Below are positions 34,001 to 46,591 of a DNA stretch of 64,000 nt, piece by piece. The position numbers and the translations under genes are program-made. The notes under the pieces are model-generated. The model was given only the letters and a program-made list of their open reading frames with translations. It did not search any database and was not told the origin of the DNA. The stretch's first letter is position 1, and every line of letters begins with the position of its first letter. Source of the DNA: Hippophae tibetana (Eukaryota; Streptophyta; Magnoliopsida; Rosales; Elaeagnaceae); assembly GCA_037013495.1 (NCBI GenBank), contig CM072807.1:12651001-12715000 (forward strand), given 5' to 3'.

Positions 34001-37000
34001 TGTTGTGGCCTAGGTTGTTTCCATCTAAAAATATCGCGTGTTATTATTTTATTTCCATACTTTACTCTTACACGTGATTTCATGTCTGACCGTCTTATTT
34101 AGGTTATCAAGTTATAAATTAAAAAAAATTAAGAATAACCTATTTACCCCCTCTAGGTTAATTAGGTTTCATATTTTATAAACTTTCAAAACAAATGCAT
34201 AAGGGAAAATTGATGGGTTTTAGTATTTCAGTAATATTAATATTATTAAATTATATTAATTTAATTCAGTAATGTTTTTGTTAAAAATAACTCAAAATTT
34301 TAATCAAATATTGAGGTGGGATTTTGGTTCGAAGTTATTTTCTTTTAAAAAAAAACTCAACTGAACTCAAATAAAGAATGTTTTTTTAGTGAATAAGAAT
34401 ATATATTTTAGTTAAGGGAGTCAATAATACTTAAAATAAATACATAATAGTATTTCTCAGGGCTATGGTACCCTGTCATCGTTAATTAATTTTTGATGTT
34501 AATCATTAAAAAATTATTATCCAATTTTTTAAAAGAAAATCTGTTGTGATTAATTAAAAATATTTTAAATGTGTATGAATAATATAGTTATTTAAAAAAT
34601 TATAGATTAACATATAGTGTAATGATATATATAATCCTTATAAGTAGTAAAACTACATGGATTTAAATTGGGCAATATATACATGTGTGTGACTGTCATT
34701 TCAAAATAAAAAAAGAAAAATTATCACCCTTTTCTTTTTTTTAAAAAAATCTTAAATACCAAAACTATAATTCTCTATGTAATCTAAATTTTGAGTTATT
34801 ATTATTAAAAAAAACAATACTCATAGATAAAGTTAGATTTTAAATTAGCACTATATAATGATATAAATGAGAATGAAAATATATGGATTACTGAGATACC
34901 GAACCTGTATCGGGGCATTTGTGACCTTTCCTTCGTAAAGAATAATGGTGGGGGCAAATCGCCGACAAGGCAGTTTATTTGTAACGTTGGATATAATTAT
35001 TCTCTTGAAATTAAGTGCGAGGCTTTTCACAACATTGCTTTGTTCAGTCACTATACAATGTCTCAGAACAAGCAGCTCTTGATTCTTGATTCTTGTTTCA
35101 GCATTTCAGCTTACGGTTCAGTCTTGTCTAAATTATAACATTGTCACTGTCATTGGCTAAATTATTGGGTATAGACTATTTCTTCACTTATTTCATGGTC
35201 ACTGCGCGCGTTAGGTATTCATGTATATATCCTCTCAGAATTAATTGAGAGCAATCAAAAGCCTGATGCTAAAATCTTTACTAACAAGCTAGTAACAATT
35301 TTGTGCTAATTCAATTATTATTTTTTAAATAATTATACAAATTAAATATTTATAATTAAAATTCAAAACTCAGACATGATATATTTCATCTTAAAATGAG
35401 TTTTATATTATTAAATAAAGTATGTAAATTTATTAAACTATAGTCGTTTTTAGATTTTTATTGGTTTTAATTAGTTTTTATTTTTAAAAAATTGACTTAT
35501 ATTTATTGGGTTAATTCAGTTTTTTATTTTTTATAAAAAATAAACTAATCTCTTATAAATATGTATATATTTTTTTTATCTTGATACTTTTATTATATAT
35601 AATATTTTAAAAAAATTATTTAGGATATTCTTCCCCCACCATCATTTTTGTTTTCTATCTTCCTAAAAACACTTCATCTAAGAGAGAGTTTCTTGCTCCT
35701 CACTGCTTCACCCACTGCTTCACCATGAGTAGTAATCTCTAATGACAATTCACCCCATTCAATATTTATGATTACGATTGATGTAGATAATTAATTATTA
35801 ATATAATTTATCAATTTTTTTTATTCTTTAAGATATTTAAAATTTTAATTATTTAAATTTAATGATATTAGATAAATAACTGAAATCTAAAATCTATATA
35901 TTTAGAGATTATAATCAAATTAATATTCAAAATATTATAAACTATATTACAAGAGTTTTAAAAAAATCTATTAGGAAAAAAATAAATTATTTTTTTAATT
36001 TATTGATTTTATTTGTTTCATTTTTCAAGAATTAATTATATTAATTAAGTTTTATTCAGCAAGAATTTGAGCTAACTAAAGACATTCAAATTGATGCTAG
36101 CCAAAATGATAGCTTGTGTCGACTAAATTATATATCAAAAAATTCAATCTTTTATAAATTTATTATAAATAATAATTTAATTAATTATATATAATAAAAA
36201 ATTATTATATTATTTATAATTGTTACACAATGAAATGAGTTAAAAGTTATGAGGTCTAAATTTGTCACTTTTTTTATTTAAGATAATGTTTTTTTAATAA
36301 ACAGTTCATGGTGTGAGTCTAATCACCTATTCACCTGCACACCTTGTCACTACACAAACCATCGGCAATAAGTTAATCATTTTTGTTCCTTTTCGTTCTT
36401 ATTACTAACTTTGTGAGCCATCTAAAGGAGTTTCTATTTATACTAATTCATAATTAGAGATTAGAATTATATCAGATATTTTGCAAAATATCCCAATCAT
36501 ATTAATTAAATATTAAATAAATATAAATTTATTCTTAATTTAAGTATATACGGTGTGTCATTTAATAGAATTTTCTTTTAATTGTTTGGAAAATTTGTAA
36601 AATAATAAATTCAATACTCAAAATAATAAAAATAATACAATTATCTTGAATTAAGAGGTATATAAATTAATATTAAAGGATGTTATTTTTATGAATATTA
36701 ATTTAAAAGATATTAATTGAAAAGCTTAATTAACATTTAACAAAGCGACAGTAATCTATGTTGGTATTTGTTTTTTCCCAACTAAAGATTATTATTATCA
36801 TCCACAAAGAAGACCTCTATTTTCTGCAAAACCATTAAAAAAAATCACCATCACCACTAACAATTGGAAACTACCATGACCCATTCCAGTAGGCAAACAC
36901 ATGGCATGTCTTTTTCTATCTATAAATTATTGAAATACAATGGTTACAATCACATGTTATTTTATTTTAATCTCTGATAATAATATGTTATTTTATTATT

Positions 37001-37276
37001 AGGAATATGTGTGCATATTGTTTTGAATATATCATTATATATTGATAAAAGTACTTTTATTTATCTCAAATTAGTTAACAATTTATGTGATAAAATTTGA
37101 AAAATAAAAAATATATCCAATAGTTTCGTCTAATTAAAATCTAGTACTTACTGTTTTTTTTTACAATAAAATAAAGAAGTTAATCTAACTCAAGTCAATG
37201 TTAGAATGATTTTTTCCCCCTCCTTAAGAAAACAGGTAGACTTCGTAAGTTTGGAGTAATATTTGACGCCAGTGTT
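34001..37276. other. AT-rich spacer
   Basis: There is no convincing gene. A minus-strand frame at 34851-35051 (66 codons, with NKLPCRRFAPTIILYEG) has balanced composition in its first half and might be an exon-like relic, but no family is recognised. A tandem CACTGCTTCACC pair lies near 35700-35722. The remainder is homopolymer-rich AT sequence. Confidence 0.4.
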
Positions 37277-38154
37277 CAGGGGCAAACTCAGGTTGAAAAA
37301 ATTAGGGGACTCAAGATTAGGTTTTTTTCCGTAGAATCGAAATTACAAAGTAATTTTTTTAATAATTTTTAAATTTTGTCTATTTATAGTTGTTGTTTTT
37401 TTTATTAAAATCAATTTTAAATTTTAAATTATTTTATAAATTTACGGAGTTAAAATTTATTATAATTCAATTTTTATTTAGAATTGATTTTAAATATTGA
37501 CTTAAATATACTTTACTGTAATAATGAAATTATTTAAAATAAAAAAATAATATATATATATATATAAATATATATTAAATTAATTAATTAATATTATTTT
37601 AAAATTAAAAATAAAAAAATATTAAAACCTAAATTATTAATATAATTTAAGTATTAAAGAATAAAAAAAATATTAAAAAAAGTCATCAATTAAAGTAAAA
37701 ATATTATTAAAATAAGATATCAAATAATATTATTACATTATACATATTTATGAATAAAATAAGTGTATTTAAAACTAAAATTAAAGATAATAAAATATTT
37801 GAGATCACATATTATATGTCTCTATTGTTAAATATGTTTATTTATTATTACTTATTAAGTTTTTCTCTTATTACAAACATTATGATAAATAATTTTATCA
37901 TGTAACAATATATTATGTTGAAGACTTTTTATTAAAATATATTTATGTAATTTATTTTGAATCAATTATTTTGCTTTATTTTTATTTATCATTCTATATA
38001 TAACTAATAATTTACGTGAATATGAAAATTAATACTTAAAATATGAAAAAAAAAATATAAAAGTTATTTAAATTATAAATATATTAAAATTAATTTTTTA
38101 AGAAAATTTTAACCAGAATTATAGCCCTTGTAACCTCATACTGCTCCGGGCATG
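37277..38154. mobile_element. Possible non-autonomous hAT-like element
   Basis: The left edge reads CAGGGGCAAACTCAGG; the complement of the right edge reads CATGCCCGGAGCAGTATG. Both resemble the CAGGGGCGGAGCCAGG-type ends of plant non-autonomous elements, and both are GC-rich islands bounding about 880 bp of very AT-rich DNA. Flanking octamers (CCAGTGTT and CCGCTGGT) agree at five of eight positions, so a target duplication is doubtful. No coding sequence is present. Confidence 0.35.
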
Positions 38155-41100
38155 CCGCTGGTCCTTGTCAAAGGATGCTTAATGCTAATATACGTTGTTT
38201 TTTGTTTTTATTTGAGGCGTGATTTAAGGTCATATTTAATAATTGTAGTTAATTTTCTTTATTTTGAAATATTTTATATGATAAGATCTTTTATATAATT
38301 TGTGATTAATTTTTCAATTTTTTAGTATTAATAAATAGAGAAATTATGTGATTTTTATAATTATTATAAATTTATAAAATATAATAGTGATATTTATTTG
38401 GCTAGTGGTTTTTACGTGTAAAATTGGTGAAAGTCAAATTTATTGTTGAATTGCTAAGATTGATAGATGCCGACCTCACGTCACGTGAAACGTCAATTTT
38501 TTTGGTTCCATAAAAAAAAATCATTGCCCCCTTTGTTGAGTAACTCTGGGTGAATTGAGACTTAATTTAATATAAAATCATACGGTAAAAAAAATTCAAA
38601 CTACATATTTTATATAAAAAAATATAAAAATAGTGGTATTTATATTTATTTCATAATTTTACAATTAAACAAAATTTATCATATAATTTTATTTTAGATA
38701 CTATTTAAATTACGTCATGATAATTTAAAATTATTATTTAATATTATAAAATAAATATTTTTCTATTTATAAATTATATTGATATTTTTTTTTTACTTTT
38801 TAAAAAAAATAACAGTGCTATGCTACCTAAGATACAAGTCAGTTTGACAATGAGCTGTGCTCAATCTGTACGTGAATGTCAAATTTGACCCTGGCTTAAT
38901 TGCCTACTTTTTACATTAACTTCGACATTTTTTATTTTTTATTTTTTAATAAAACGATAACAATGTCGTAAGCAAGTTTAAGTTTTTTGTTGGTCACAAA
39001 ACAAGCTGAATTTGTGTATTGTAGTTAGCAAATAATAGGATAAACTATTAAATAAAATTAATTTATTATTTAATTATATAAATAGGTTTTTAAAAATAAG
39101 TTTCACAAGTGTGTATATATATACATGTTTTTTATATAACATAAAAATGTATATTTTAAGATGATAATTAAAAATAAAATCATATAAATAACTAAATTAT
39201 ATAAAAATTAAGTTATTTTTAGAGATATCATAATGCATTGGCACTCTTCATATCCCAAATTATTAAAATATTATGTTTTAATACCAAAATTCATGTATCA
39301 TTTTTAAATATTTTGAATAATATTTGTTCATTTTGGTCAAAATTGATAATATGTATCCTATATTCAAATTAAATAAGAGCATTTGTGTAAATTTAAAAGT
39401 AAAAAAAGATAATAAAAAATAATTAAATAGCTAAAAGGGATACAATAATTAAATTAGGATATTTAAATAGAACAATTAAATAACATATGACATAAAAATA
39501 CTAATGCATTAACTAAGTTACTAAACTACATACAAAAAATAATTTAAATTTACTATTCATTTTATGTGTTATCACTAATTATTTGAGGTTAAAAAATTTA
39601 ATAACATAACATAAAATTTTAATTTATTTATTATAATTTTAAAGTACAATATTATCACATTTTAAGATGTTATTGTCACAATTTTTTATTAATGATAACT
39701 TTATTTAATATTAAATTATAATTAATTATAATATTATAAAATTAAATTAATGCATTTTTATTACGCAAATACTATATAAATAACTAAAAAGAATATCAAT
39801 CTATTAAAATAATATTTTTAATAACCTAAAATATAAAGAATATCAATTCGTTAAGTAATATAAATAACACTCATCTATAAAGATATTAACTTAAGATACA
39901 TGATTATTAATGTAAAGACTCGTATATGTTTAAAAAATTAAAATAACATAAAGTTTTAGCCTTTGTTACATATTATTATTAATTCTTATAATTGATTTAT
40001 TTTTATTTTATTGATTTAATTATTTTTAAAAAAATTATTTTAATAAATTAAATATAATTTTTTTAAAATTATAAAATAAAATAAAACCTTAAAATATAGA
40101 AATATTGTTTATAAAAAAAAGATGCGGGATTGTAGCCAAAAAAAATCTTAAAATGATAAATAAGAAAATGAAGATAAAAAACTAGCCATAAAAATAAATA
40201 TAAGAAAATTATAAAATTAAAATAACATTTTAATAAAAAAATTAAAAATTTACCTTTAAATAATAATTTAAATTAAATAATAAATAATTTTATAAAACAG
40301 TTAATTATAATTTGATATCAGAGTAATAAAAAATATTATAAAAAGAAAATTTAATATTATTAACCATTTAAATGTATTAATGATATTAATTATAAAGGTT
40401 AATAACGTATATAAAGATATATTAAATCTTACAGCATCAATTATAATTTTCTTAGCCTACAAAATTACTAACCTTTTTAATCAACCTCTGACCTAATAAA
40501 CATCAAGCACTCACGGTTTTTATATTTATTTTAATATATTTTATATTTAAAAAAATTAAAATAAACATTGAAAATTGATACTTATAAAACTTTTAATGTA
40601 AAAGGTATGAATATAAAATAATTATATTTTATTACATAATTTAATGTTTTATAAGTTAAAAAAAATCTTACTTTAATAATAATAAATCCTGCTCTAATGA
40701 TTGGGTTCCTAAACATTACACCGCACCTTTTGATCCACTCTAGACTACATAGGACCCGAACACGCCTTTGTTCTGTGTTTACTAAGCATATTCTATTATA
40801 ACATATACTACAATGCTGAAGTAACAAAAAATAATTACATCAGTTAATAATTTAGTAACATATCACGAATTTTTTTATTATTTATTAATAATAAATTTAT
40901 CTAATAATAATAATATTAAAACTTTATTATTTATAAAAAATAATGAATAATATATTCATCAATACATATTTATTTTAACAATAATAAAATTAAGAAAATG
41001 TTATTATCATAAAAATATTTCATAAATTATAATTTTATTTTATTATAATTTTATTGTGTCCCGTGTTAATAATAAAATTAAATTATAAATAATATAAAAA

Positions 41101-41417
41101 TAAAATTAACGTTTTTATTGTGTCCCGTGTTAATCAGAATTATTTTTATTCGCCAATTTTCTCAGACAGTCTATTTTTCTTCCCGTAACCCGTGAAATGG
41201 TTTGGGATTCCCAACGCCCAATTCCCAAATCCGAATTCCGAGTTTAATTACCCCAGTCCCCCCCCCCACCGCCTTCACAAACCGACAAAATCGATTCTTT
41301 CACGAAAATAATCTCGACCAACATTATATGTAATTGTAATTTTAATAAAATTTAATTAATGATAATACCTTAATAATATCATATAAAATTACTCAATTCA
41401 ATTGTATCGGTAGAAAA
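38155..41417. other. AT-rich spacer
   Basis: I see no gene. There are long stretches of A and T only. Small GC-richer islands occur at 38460-38510 (with a CACGTG G-box) and 41130-41300 (with a run of nine C). The minus-strand frame 40582-40827 has a short balanced segment (40680-40800) but no family motif. Confidence 0.45.
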
Positions 41418-41603
41418 AATTAAATATACTGAATGTATTTATAATTACAATTAATTTAATACATGTATAAATACAAGAAATAAGAATCTATTTTTTACTA
41501 AAAATATTTTTAAGAAAAATATATTAATTGTATACAACTAATATATAATTAATAAAGTATATTACTTGCATACAACTAATATATCATTAATGATTTATTA
41601 ACA
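41418..41603 (-). repeat. Copia C 3' LTR
   Basis: This 186-bp block matches the 5' LTR at 46453-46591 end to end, apart from an extra segment of about 45 bp. That segment reflects two tandem related units here (both containing GCATACAACTAATATA or GTATACAACTAATATA), of which the 5' LTR has one. In element orientation it starts TGTTAATAAAT and ends AATT beside the flank, so the terminal CA is missing. It lies only 7 bp from the pol stop codon. Confidence 0.85.
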
Positions 41604-41610
41604 CTATTTT

Positions 41611-43161
41611 TCAAGTTAGCGCATAAATATCGATCATGTTCAACTTGCTTAGTGAACCGTATAATACCTTCTTGGAAAATCCTTTGATAAGCATATCTGT
41701 AAGTTGCTCTTCTGTGGGAACAAAAAGAAAACTAATAAGTTTGGTATCTAACTTCTCTTTTATAAAGTGACGATCAATCTCTACATGCTTAGTGCGATCA
41801 TGTTGTACTGGATTTTGTGATATATCAATAGTTATCCGATTGTCACAATACATCTGTATAATATTTTTGAGTTCGAAACCAAAATCCAATAACAAAGTTC
41901 TTATCCACAGTAATTCACAAACCCCATGAGCCATACCTCTATACTCGGCCTCAGCACTAGATCGTGCCACCACTTTCTGCTTCTTACTTTTCCATGTAAC
42001 CAAATTTCCTCCCACAAAGGTGAAATAACCCGATGTTGACTTTCTATCTGTAATACTTCCTGCCCAATCTGCATCTGTGAAGCCACAGACTTCAAGAGGA
42101 TTGTTGTGTTTAGAGAACATTACTCCCCTTCCTGAAGCCGATTTCAAATACCTTAAAATTCTCAAAACAACATTCATATGGTTCTCACTTGGATTATGCA
42201 TGAACTGACTCACCACACTTACTGCATATGCAACATCTGGTCTAGTATGAGCTAAGTAAATCAAACGCCCAACCAATCTCTGATAGCGAGCTCGATCAGT
42301 TGGTATCTGATCTGGATACTCTGCTAAACAATGGTTTTGCTCAATAGGAGTGTCAATAGGTTTGCAATCCAACATACATGTCTCTGTTAGCATATCAATA
42401 ATGTACTTCCTCTGACACAGATATATTCCTTCTCTTCCCCTAGCTACCTCAATTCCTAAGAAGTACTTTAGTTCACCTAAGTCCTTCATCTCAAATTCAG
42501 AGTCTAACTGTCTTTGTAATTTATCCATCTCAATAGTATCATCACCAGTGATTACCGTATCATCACCAGTGATTACCATATCATCAACATAAATGATTAG
42601 GGTTGTTACCTTCCCTCGTTGATGTTTGAGAAATAGAGTGTGGTTTGAATTACTCTGTCTGTAACCAACCTTTTGCATGAACTGTGAAAACCTTCCAAAC
42701 CAAGCTCGAGAGGATTGCTTGAGACCATACAAAGACTTCCTCAATTTGCATACAAAATTACCAGGAGAATCAACTACATACCCAGGTGGAAGACTCATGT
42801 ACACCTCTTCGGCTAATTCTCCATGAAGAAACGCATTCTTTACATCAAACTGCCGAAGTGTCTAGTTTAGGTTAGCGGGTAGTGAGAGCAAAACCCGAAT
42901 AGTGTTCATTTTGGCAACAAGAGAAAAAGTCTCATCGTAGTCTACACCATATGTTTGAGTAAACCCTTTTGCCATAAGATGAACTTTATACCAATTTACA
43001 GATCCATCACCATTATGTTTTACAGTAAACACCCATCGATAACCAACTACCTTTTTTCCTTGTGGTGGTGGCACAAGTTGCCAAGTATCGTTCTTCTTTA
43101 ACGCATCCATCTCTTCAGCCATTGTCTTTCTCCATATTGGATCTCCCAACGCATCCTGCAC
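41611..43161 (-). pseudogene. Copia C reverse transcriptase and RNase H
   Basis: Two pieces in the same frame, 42862-43161 and 41611-42804, are separated by a single TAG stop near 42862. RT starts with NDTWQLVPP and RWVFTVKHNGDGS, continues with FVCKLRKSLYGLKQSSRAWF, and has the catalytic box IIYVDDMV (42580-42591). An in-frame 21-bp duplication just after the box (42536-42577) repeats VITGDDT. KDLGELKYFLGIEVARG and the RNase H domain follow (ADWAGSITDRKSTSGYFTF, SSAEAEYRGMAHG, CDNRITIDISQN, RTKHVEIDRHFI). Most catalytic residues are intact, so this is the best-preserved pol in the window. Confidence 0.93.
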
Positions 43162-43173
43162 TTTGTTAGGTAC

Positions 43174-44360
43174 TCATACACCAGATATTTGATTCACAAA
43201 TGATTTATATGACTTAGATAATCTTTTAGTAGACATGTAATTGGCTACTGGGTGTTTTGATTTTGCATGAATATTTGGCTCATACCTTTTGGCTAGTTGA
43301 CCTCGAGTAGACCTATTTAGTAACACATACTGTCCAACATTAGACTTAATGCTATTAGTATCAGTAGGTGTACATACCTCAGATGAGTGACCTTCAGTAC
43401 CAGGGAGTTGTTGATCAGGGGTAGGAGTAATGCTTGAGGGTACAATTGTGTCTTCAACTTCATTTGCTGAAAGTGAATTTGGTGCTTGAATACTTGGAGC
43501 ATCTGTTTCTGCAATGACTGGATTCAATGGATTAGGAGTCTCATATGATCTCATTGAAACATCAGTTGGTGATTCTTCTAATGCCTCCCTTTCACCATGA
43601 TACAGTTCTTCCAAATATGTATTCTCCCCCTGACGAGCAGTATCAGGTGAGGAAAAATAACTCATGTCCTCAAAGAAGGTAACATCCATAGTGACATAAT
43701 ACTTTTTGGTCGGTGGATGGAAGCACTTGTACCCTTTCTGATAACTTTCATAACCAACAAACACACATTTTATTGCCCGAGCATCTAATTTAGACCATTG
43801 ATTTTTAGGAACATGCACAAAAGCAACACAACCAAATACACGGGTAGGAATATTATGGAAGGATGATAAGGAGACGTAAGATGCAAGAATCTGGAATGAG
43901 ATTTTTCCGTTAAGGACACTAGAAGGGAGACGATTGATGAGATGTGTGGAAGCCTGTACAGCATCACCCCAAAGATATTTTGACATATAAGCACTAAATA
44001 AGAGTGCACAAGCCATATCAAGTAAATGACGATTTTTTTCTTTCAGACACTCCATTTTGTTCTGGTGTTTGCGGACAAGTAGTTTGGTGAATAATCACAT
44101 GTGTTTTGAAAAAGTCTTAAAAAACATGATTAACATATTCCCCTTCATTGTCAGAACGGAGGATCCGAATGATGCCATTGTATTGTGTTTGAATGAAGGT
44201 ATGAAAAGTTTGAAAAACTAAAAAAACTTCATCTTTTGTTCTAAGAAGAGAAATCCATGATAACCTTGTACAGTCATCGATAAAAGAAACAAAATATCTC
44301 ATACCCGATATAATGGGCTCTTTAGATGGTCCCCAAACATCAGAATGAATTAATTCAAAA
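43174..44360 (-). pseudogene. Copia C integrase
   Basis: The core starts at about 44350 (FELIHSDVWGPSKEPI, first catalytic D), then MRYFVSFIDDCTRLSW in frame 44117-44302 and RILRSDNEGEYVN (second D). A TAA stop near 44117 interrupts it. The third catalytic residue lies in NGVSERK near 44040, immediately followed by a frameshift in a run of seven A. The frame 43174-44055 carries the rest (LWGDAVQASTHLINRLPSS, GCVAFVHVPKNQWSKLD) and the variable C-terminal tail, ending at a TGA that separates it from RT by 13 bases. Confidence 0.92.
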
Positions 44361-45111
44361 AGAATAGTACTTTTATTAAAATACTAGGAGAATAAGTAAT
44401 ATTATGGCTCTTGGCCAAAACATAAGTCTCACAATGTAGAACAATCTCACTAACACCAATAAATAAAGTGGGCATAGATTTTTTCATAAGACTAAAAGAC
44501 GGATGCCCTAAGCGGCGATGCCACGACCAAATTTCACTTAGCTTATCAAAACTAGAGGTCAATGCAGTGCGTGCCCGTGCTCTTGGTTTCTCCCCTCTGT
44601 AGTTCTGATCCAAGCGGAACAATCTGCCTCTCAGATACCCTCGACCAATTATTTCTCTGGTAAGAAGATCCTGAAAAATCACATACATAGGATAAAAGGT
44701 TACAAAGCATTTAGACTCAAGGTTCAACTGTGGGACAGATATTAAGTGATGAGATAAGTCAGGTACATATAAAACATTATGAAGCTGTAAAGATGAAGTG
44801 ATATAAACTGACCCCTTTCCTAAGACATGAAAGGCCTCACCATTAGCATTTGTAACATAAGACATTGGTGGGGGAGATAACTCATTAAAATAAGATTTAT
44901 CATAAGTCATATGATCAGATGCACCAGAATCAATAATCCAAGTATTAGACCCAACAGAGTGAGAAACATTTAAGGTCATACCAATCTTACCACGACCAGC
45001 TATTGAAGCTGTAGGGATACCTCCACATTCCATAGGATGATTCTGTCCATAGTAGTCTGGTTCTTGGACAATGTTGATGATATAGAAGCCCATGTTGTCG
45101 TTTTGCTCCAT
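44350..45111 (-). pseudogene. Copia C protease and GAG-pre-integrase segment
   Basis: This is an uninterrupted 253-codon frame. It contains the aspartic protease motif TWIIDSGASDHMT, with the catalytic D-S-G codons at 44923-44931, then the flap-side text (LHNVLYVPDLSHHLISVPQL). The GAG-pre-integrase domain follows (WHRRLGHPSFSLMKKSMP) with the start of the zinc finger (HCETYVLAKSH), where the expected second cysteine of C-x2-C is tyrosine. The frame is shifted relative to gag upstream and to the integrase core downstream. Confidence 0.92.
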
Positions 45112-45114
45112 AGT

Positions 45115-46010
45115 AGTCTACTTTTGGTTTCAAGTGTGGATACAGTTTCCAACAATTCTCACGAAGATGCCCCTTTTCATTACAATAAGAGCAGTGAGAA
45201 CGAGAACGATTGGTAAAACCTAGTGGAGGTCCCTGTTGATGAAGTGGAATTGAATTTTGCTGCTGGAGGAAAGGTACCTTTGATTTGGCTTGAATGGCTA
45301 GGCTTGATACCTCAACATGTGCCTGATGAAGACTCTTTTGCTGAGATTCGTCTTTACAGATGTATGTAAAGGCGGTAGTCAAAATCGGAGGGTCTGACAT
45401 TCGAAGCAATTTTCCTTTAGCACTATTATGTTTTGTATCAAGGCCTCTTAAAAGGCATGTACTCGTTCAAGCTCTTTCTCCTTCTGGTACCACAGAAGGT
45501 CTTTTGGATTTTTAATTTTGCATGGGCGTTTCTGGTCAATTTCAGCCCATACATTTTTCAGTTTGGTAAAAAAAAAGATACTATTTGCCCATTTTGCTGC
45601 ATGCCAGCAGCTTTGCACATGAGTTCATGAACTTGAATAAAGTCAGACTCATTTGTATAAAGATCGCTTAAGGTATTCCATATGGTCTCAGCAGTTTCAC
45701 ATTCCTCTACCATTTGTAATATATCATCGGTGATGACTCTAAATAGAATTGACATGACAAAACCACCATCATCTTCCCACCTAGTATAGGCTTCTATATC
45801 ATCTTGACTAGGAGCTCTGGTTGATCCAGATACATGTCCCATCTTATGCATCCCACGAAGATAAACAGACATAACTTTTTTCCATGTTTAAAAATTTGTA
45901 CCATTAAGTTTAGTACCCCCAAAAGAACCAATTTCTGAACTCTTAATAGAAACTTCAAAATTTGGAACTTCATGAATTCTGGAAACTTGATGTCGTCTTG
46001 AATCTTCCAT
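45115..46010 (-). pseudogene. Copia C gag
   Basis: The likely start is the ATG at 46010 (MEDSRRHQVSRIHE). A TAA at 45888-45890 interrupts the conserved LNGTNF-TW segment near the start. The next piece (45558-45872) holds the gag core (CETAETIWNTLSDLYTNES). A frameshift lies in a run of nine A near 45566. The following piece (44987-45409) has a perfect CCHC knuckle CSYCNEKGHLRENC at 45152-45193. A further shift near 45110 separates it from protease. Gag would assemble particles and bind RNA; this copy is broken three times. Confidence 0.9.
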
Positions 46011-46440
46011 TGAAATAATAATAATAAATATATTGTGCAGTGGAATAAATATGTTGGATTATTTTTTTTGGGTCGGGTTGGGCTGATAAGTGGCTTGTCT
46101 AAATGTTTGGGTTAATGGGCTTGCACTAGGTCAAATGAGTAAGTGGGTTGATGGGCTTGAATTAGGGATGATGGGCTTGGATTAGGGTTGATGGGCTTAG
46201 ATTGTGGCTAATAATTAAGGCAGAGCTTAAAAAACTAAACAGAGTAATGCAGGAGCTGGATGGCGTAGGGCTGGACGACACGGGCTGAACGATGCGTTTT
46301 GGACGTCGTAGACTGGACAACGCAGACTGGACGGCGCGGGCTGGACGACGGATCTGCAACAGCGGCGCGAACTGAACAGTGCGAGAAGATTAACGACGAC
46401 GTTATTGCTCAGAAACCGATAAATTTTTTTTTTCTTTCCT
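46011..46440 (-). other. Copia C 5' leader with two short tandem arrays
   Basis: This is the untranslated leader between primer site and gag. Two arrays sit in it. A 20-bp period (ATGGGCTT at 46151, 46171, 46191) makes three units. A 14-bp GC-rich period (CTGGAC-type words at 46271, 46285, 46299, 46313, 46327, 46341) makes six units to about 46354. Frames across the arrays (46162-46359 minus, 46299-46499 plus) are products of the repeats. The packaging signal would be expected in this leader, but none can be identified. Confidence 0.85.
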
Positions 46441-46452
46441 GCTCTGATACCA
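46441..46452 (-). other. Copia C primer-binding site
   Basis: GCTCTGATACCA on the plus strand is the exact complement of TGGTATCAGAGC, which pairs with the 3' end of initiator Met-tRNA and primes reverse transcription in copia elements. It directly adjoins the 5' LTR at 46453 and fixes the element's orientation. Confidence 0.92.
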
Positions 46453-46591
46453 AATTAAATATACTGAATGTATTTACAATCACAATTACAATAAATTAAA
46501 TACATATATAAATACAGGAAATAAAAATCTACTTTTTAGGAAAAGTATATTAGTTGCATACAATTAATATACTATTAATAATTTATTAACA
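46453..46591 (-). repeat. Copia C 5' LTR
   Basis: The 139-bp block shares AATTAAATATACTGAATG at one end and AATTTATTAACA-type text at the other with the 3' LTR. It is shorter than the 3' LTR by one of two internal tandem units. The terminus beside the primer site is AATT rather than CA in element orientation. It is related to the copia D LTR, which has TGTTAGAAATACTGAATG at the corresponding end. Confidence 0.85.

Larger units (their letters stand above)
41418..46591 (-). mobile_element. Copia C: near-complete Ty1/copia retrotransposon
   Basis: The element is about 5.2 kb on the minus strand: 5' LTR (46453-46591), an exact Met-tRNA primer site (46441-46452), a leader with short tandem repeats, gag from 46010, CCHC knuckle, protease, integrase, RT, RNase H ending at 41611, then the 3' LTR (41418-41603). 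Domain order defines copia. All domains are present, and the frame is broken by at least four in-frame stops and three frameshifts, fewer than in copia A, so it is younger. A target-site duplication was not found. It cannot move by itself. Confidence 0.95.

Noticed and set aside
41230..41300. C-rich tract (nine C in a row) as a quadruplex regulatory element
   Set aside because: A single C run without three further runs at suitable spacing does not support a quadruplex.
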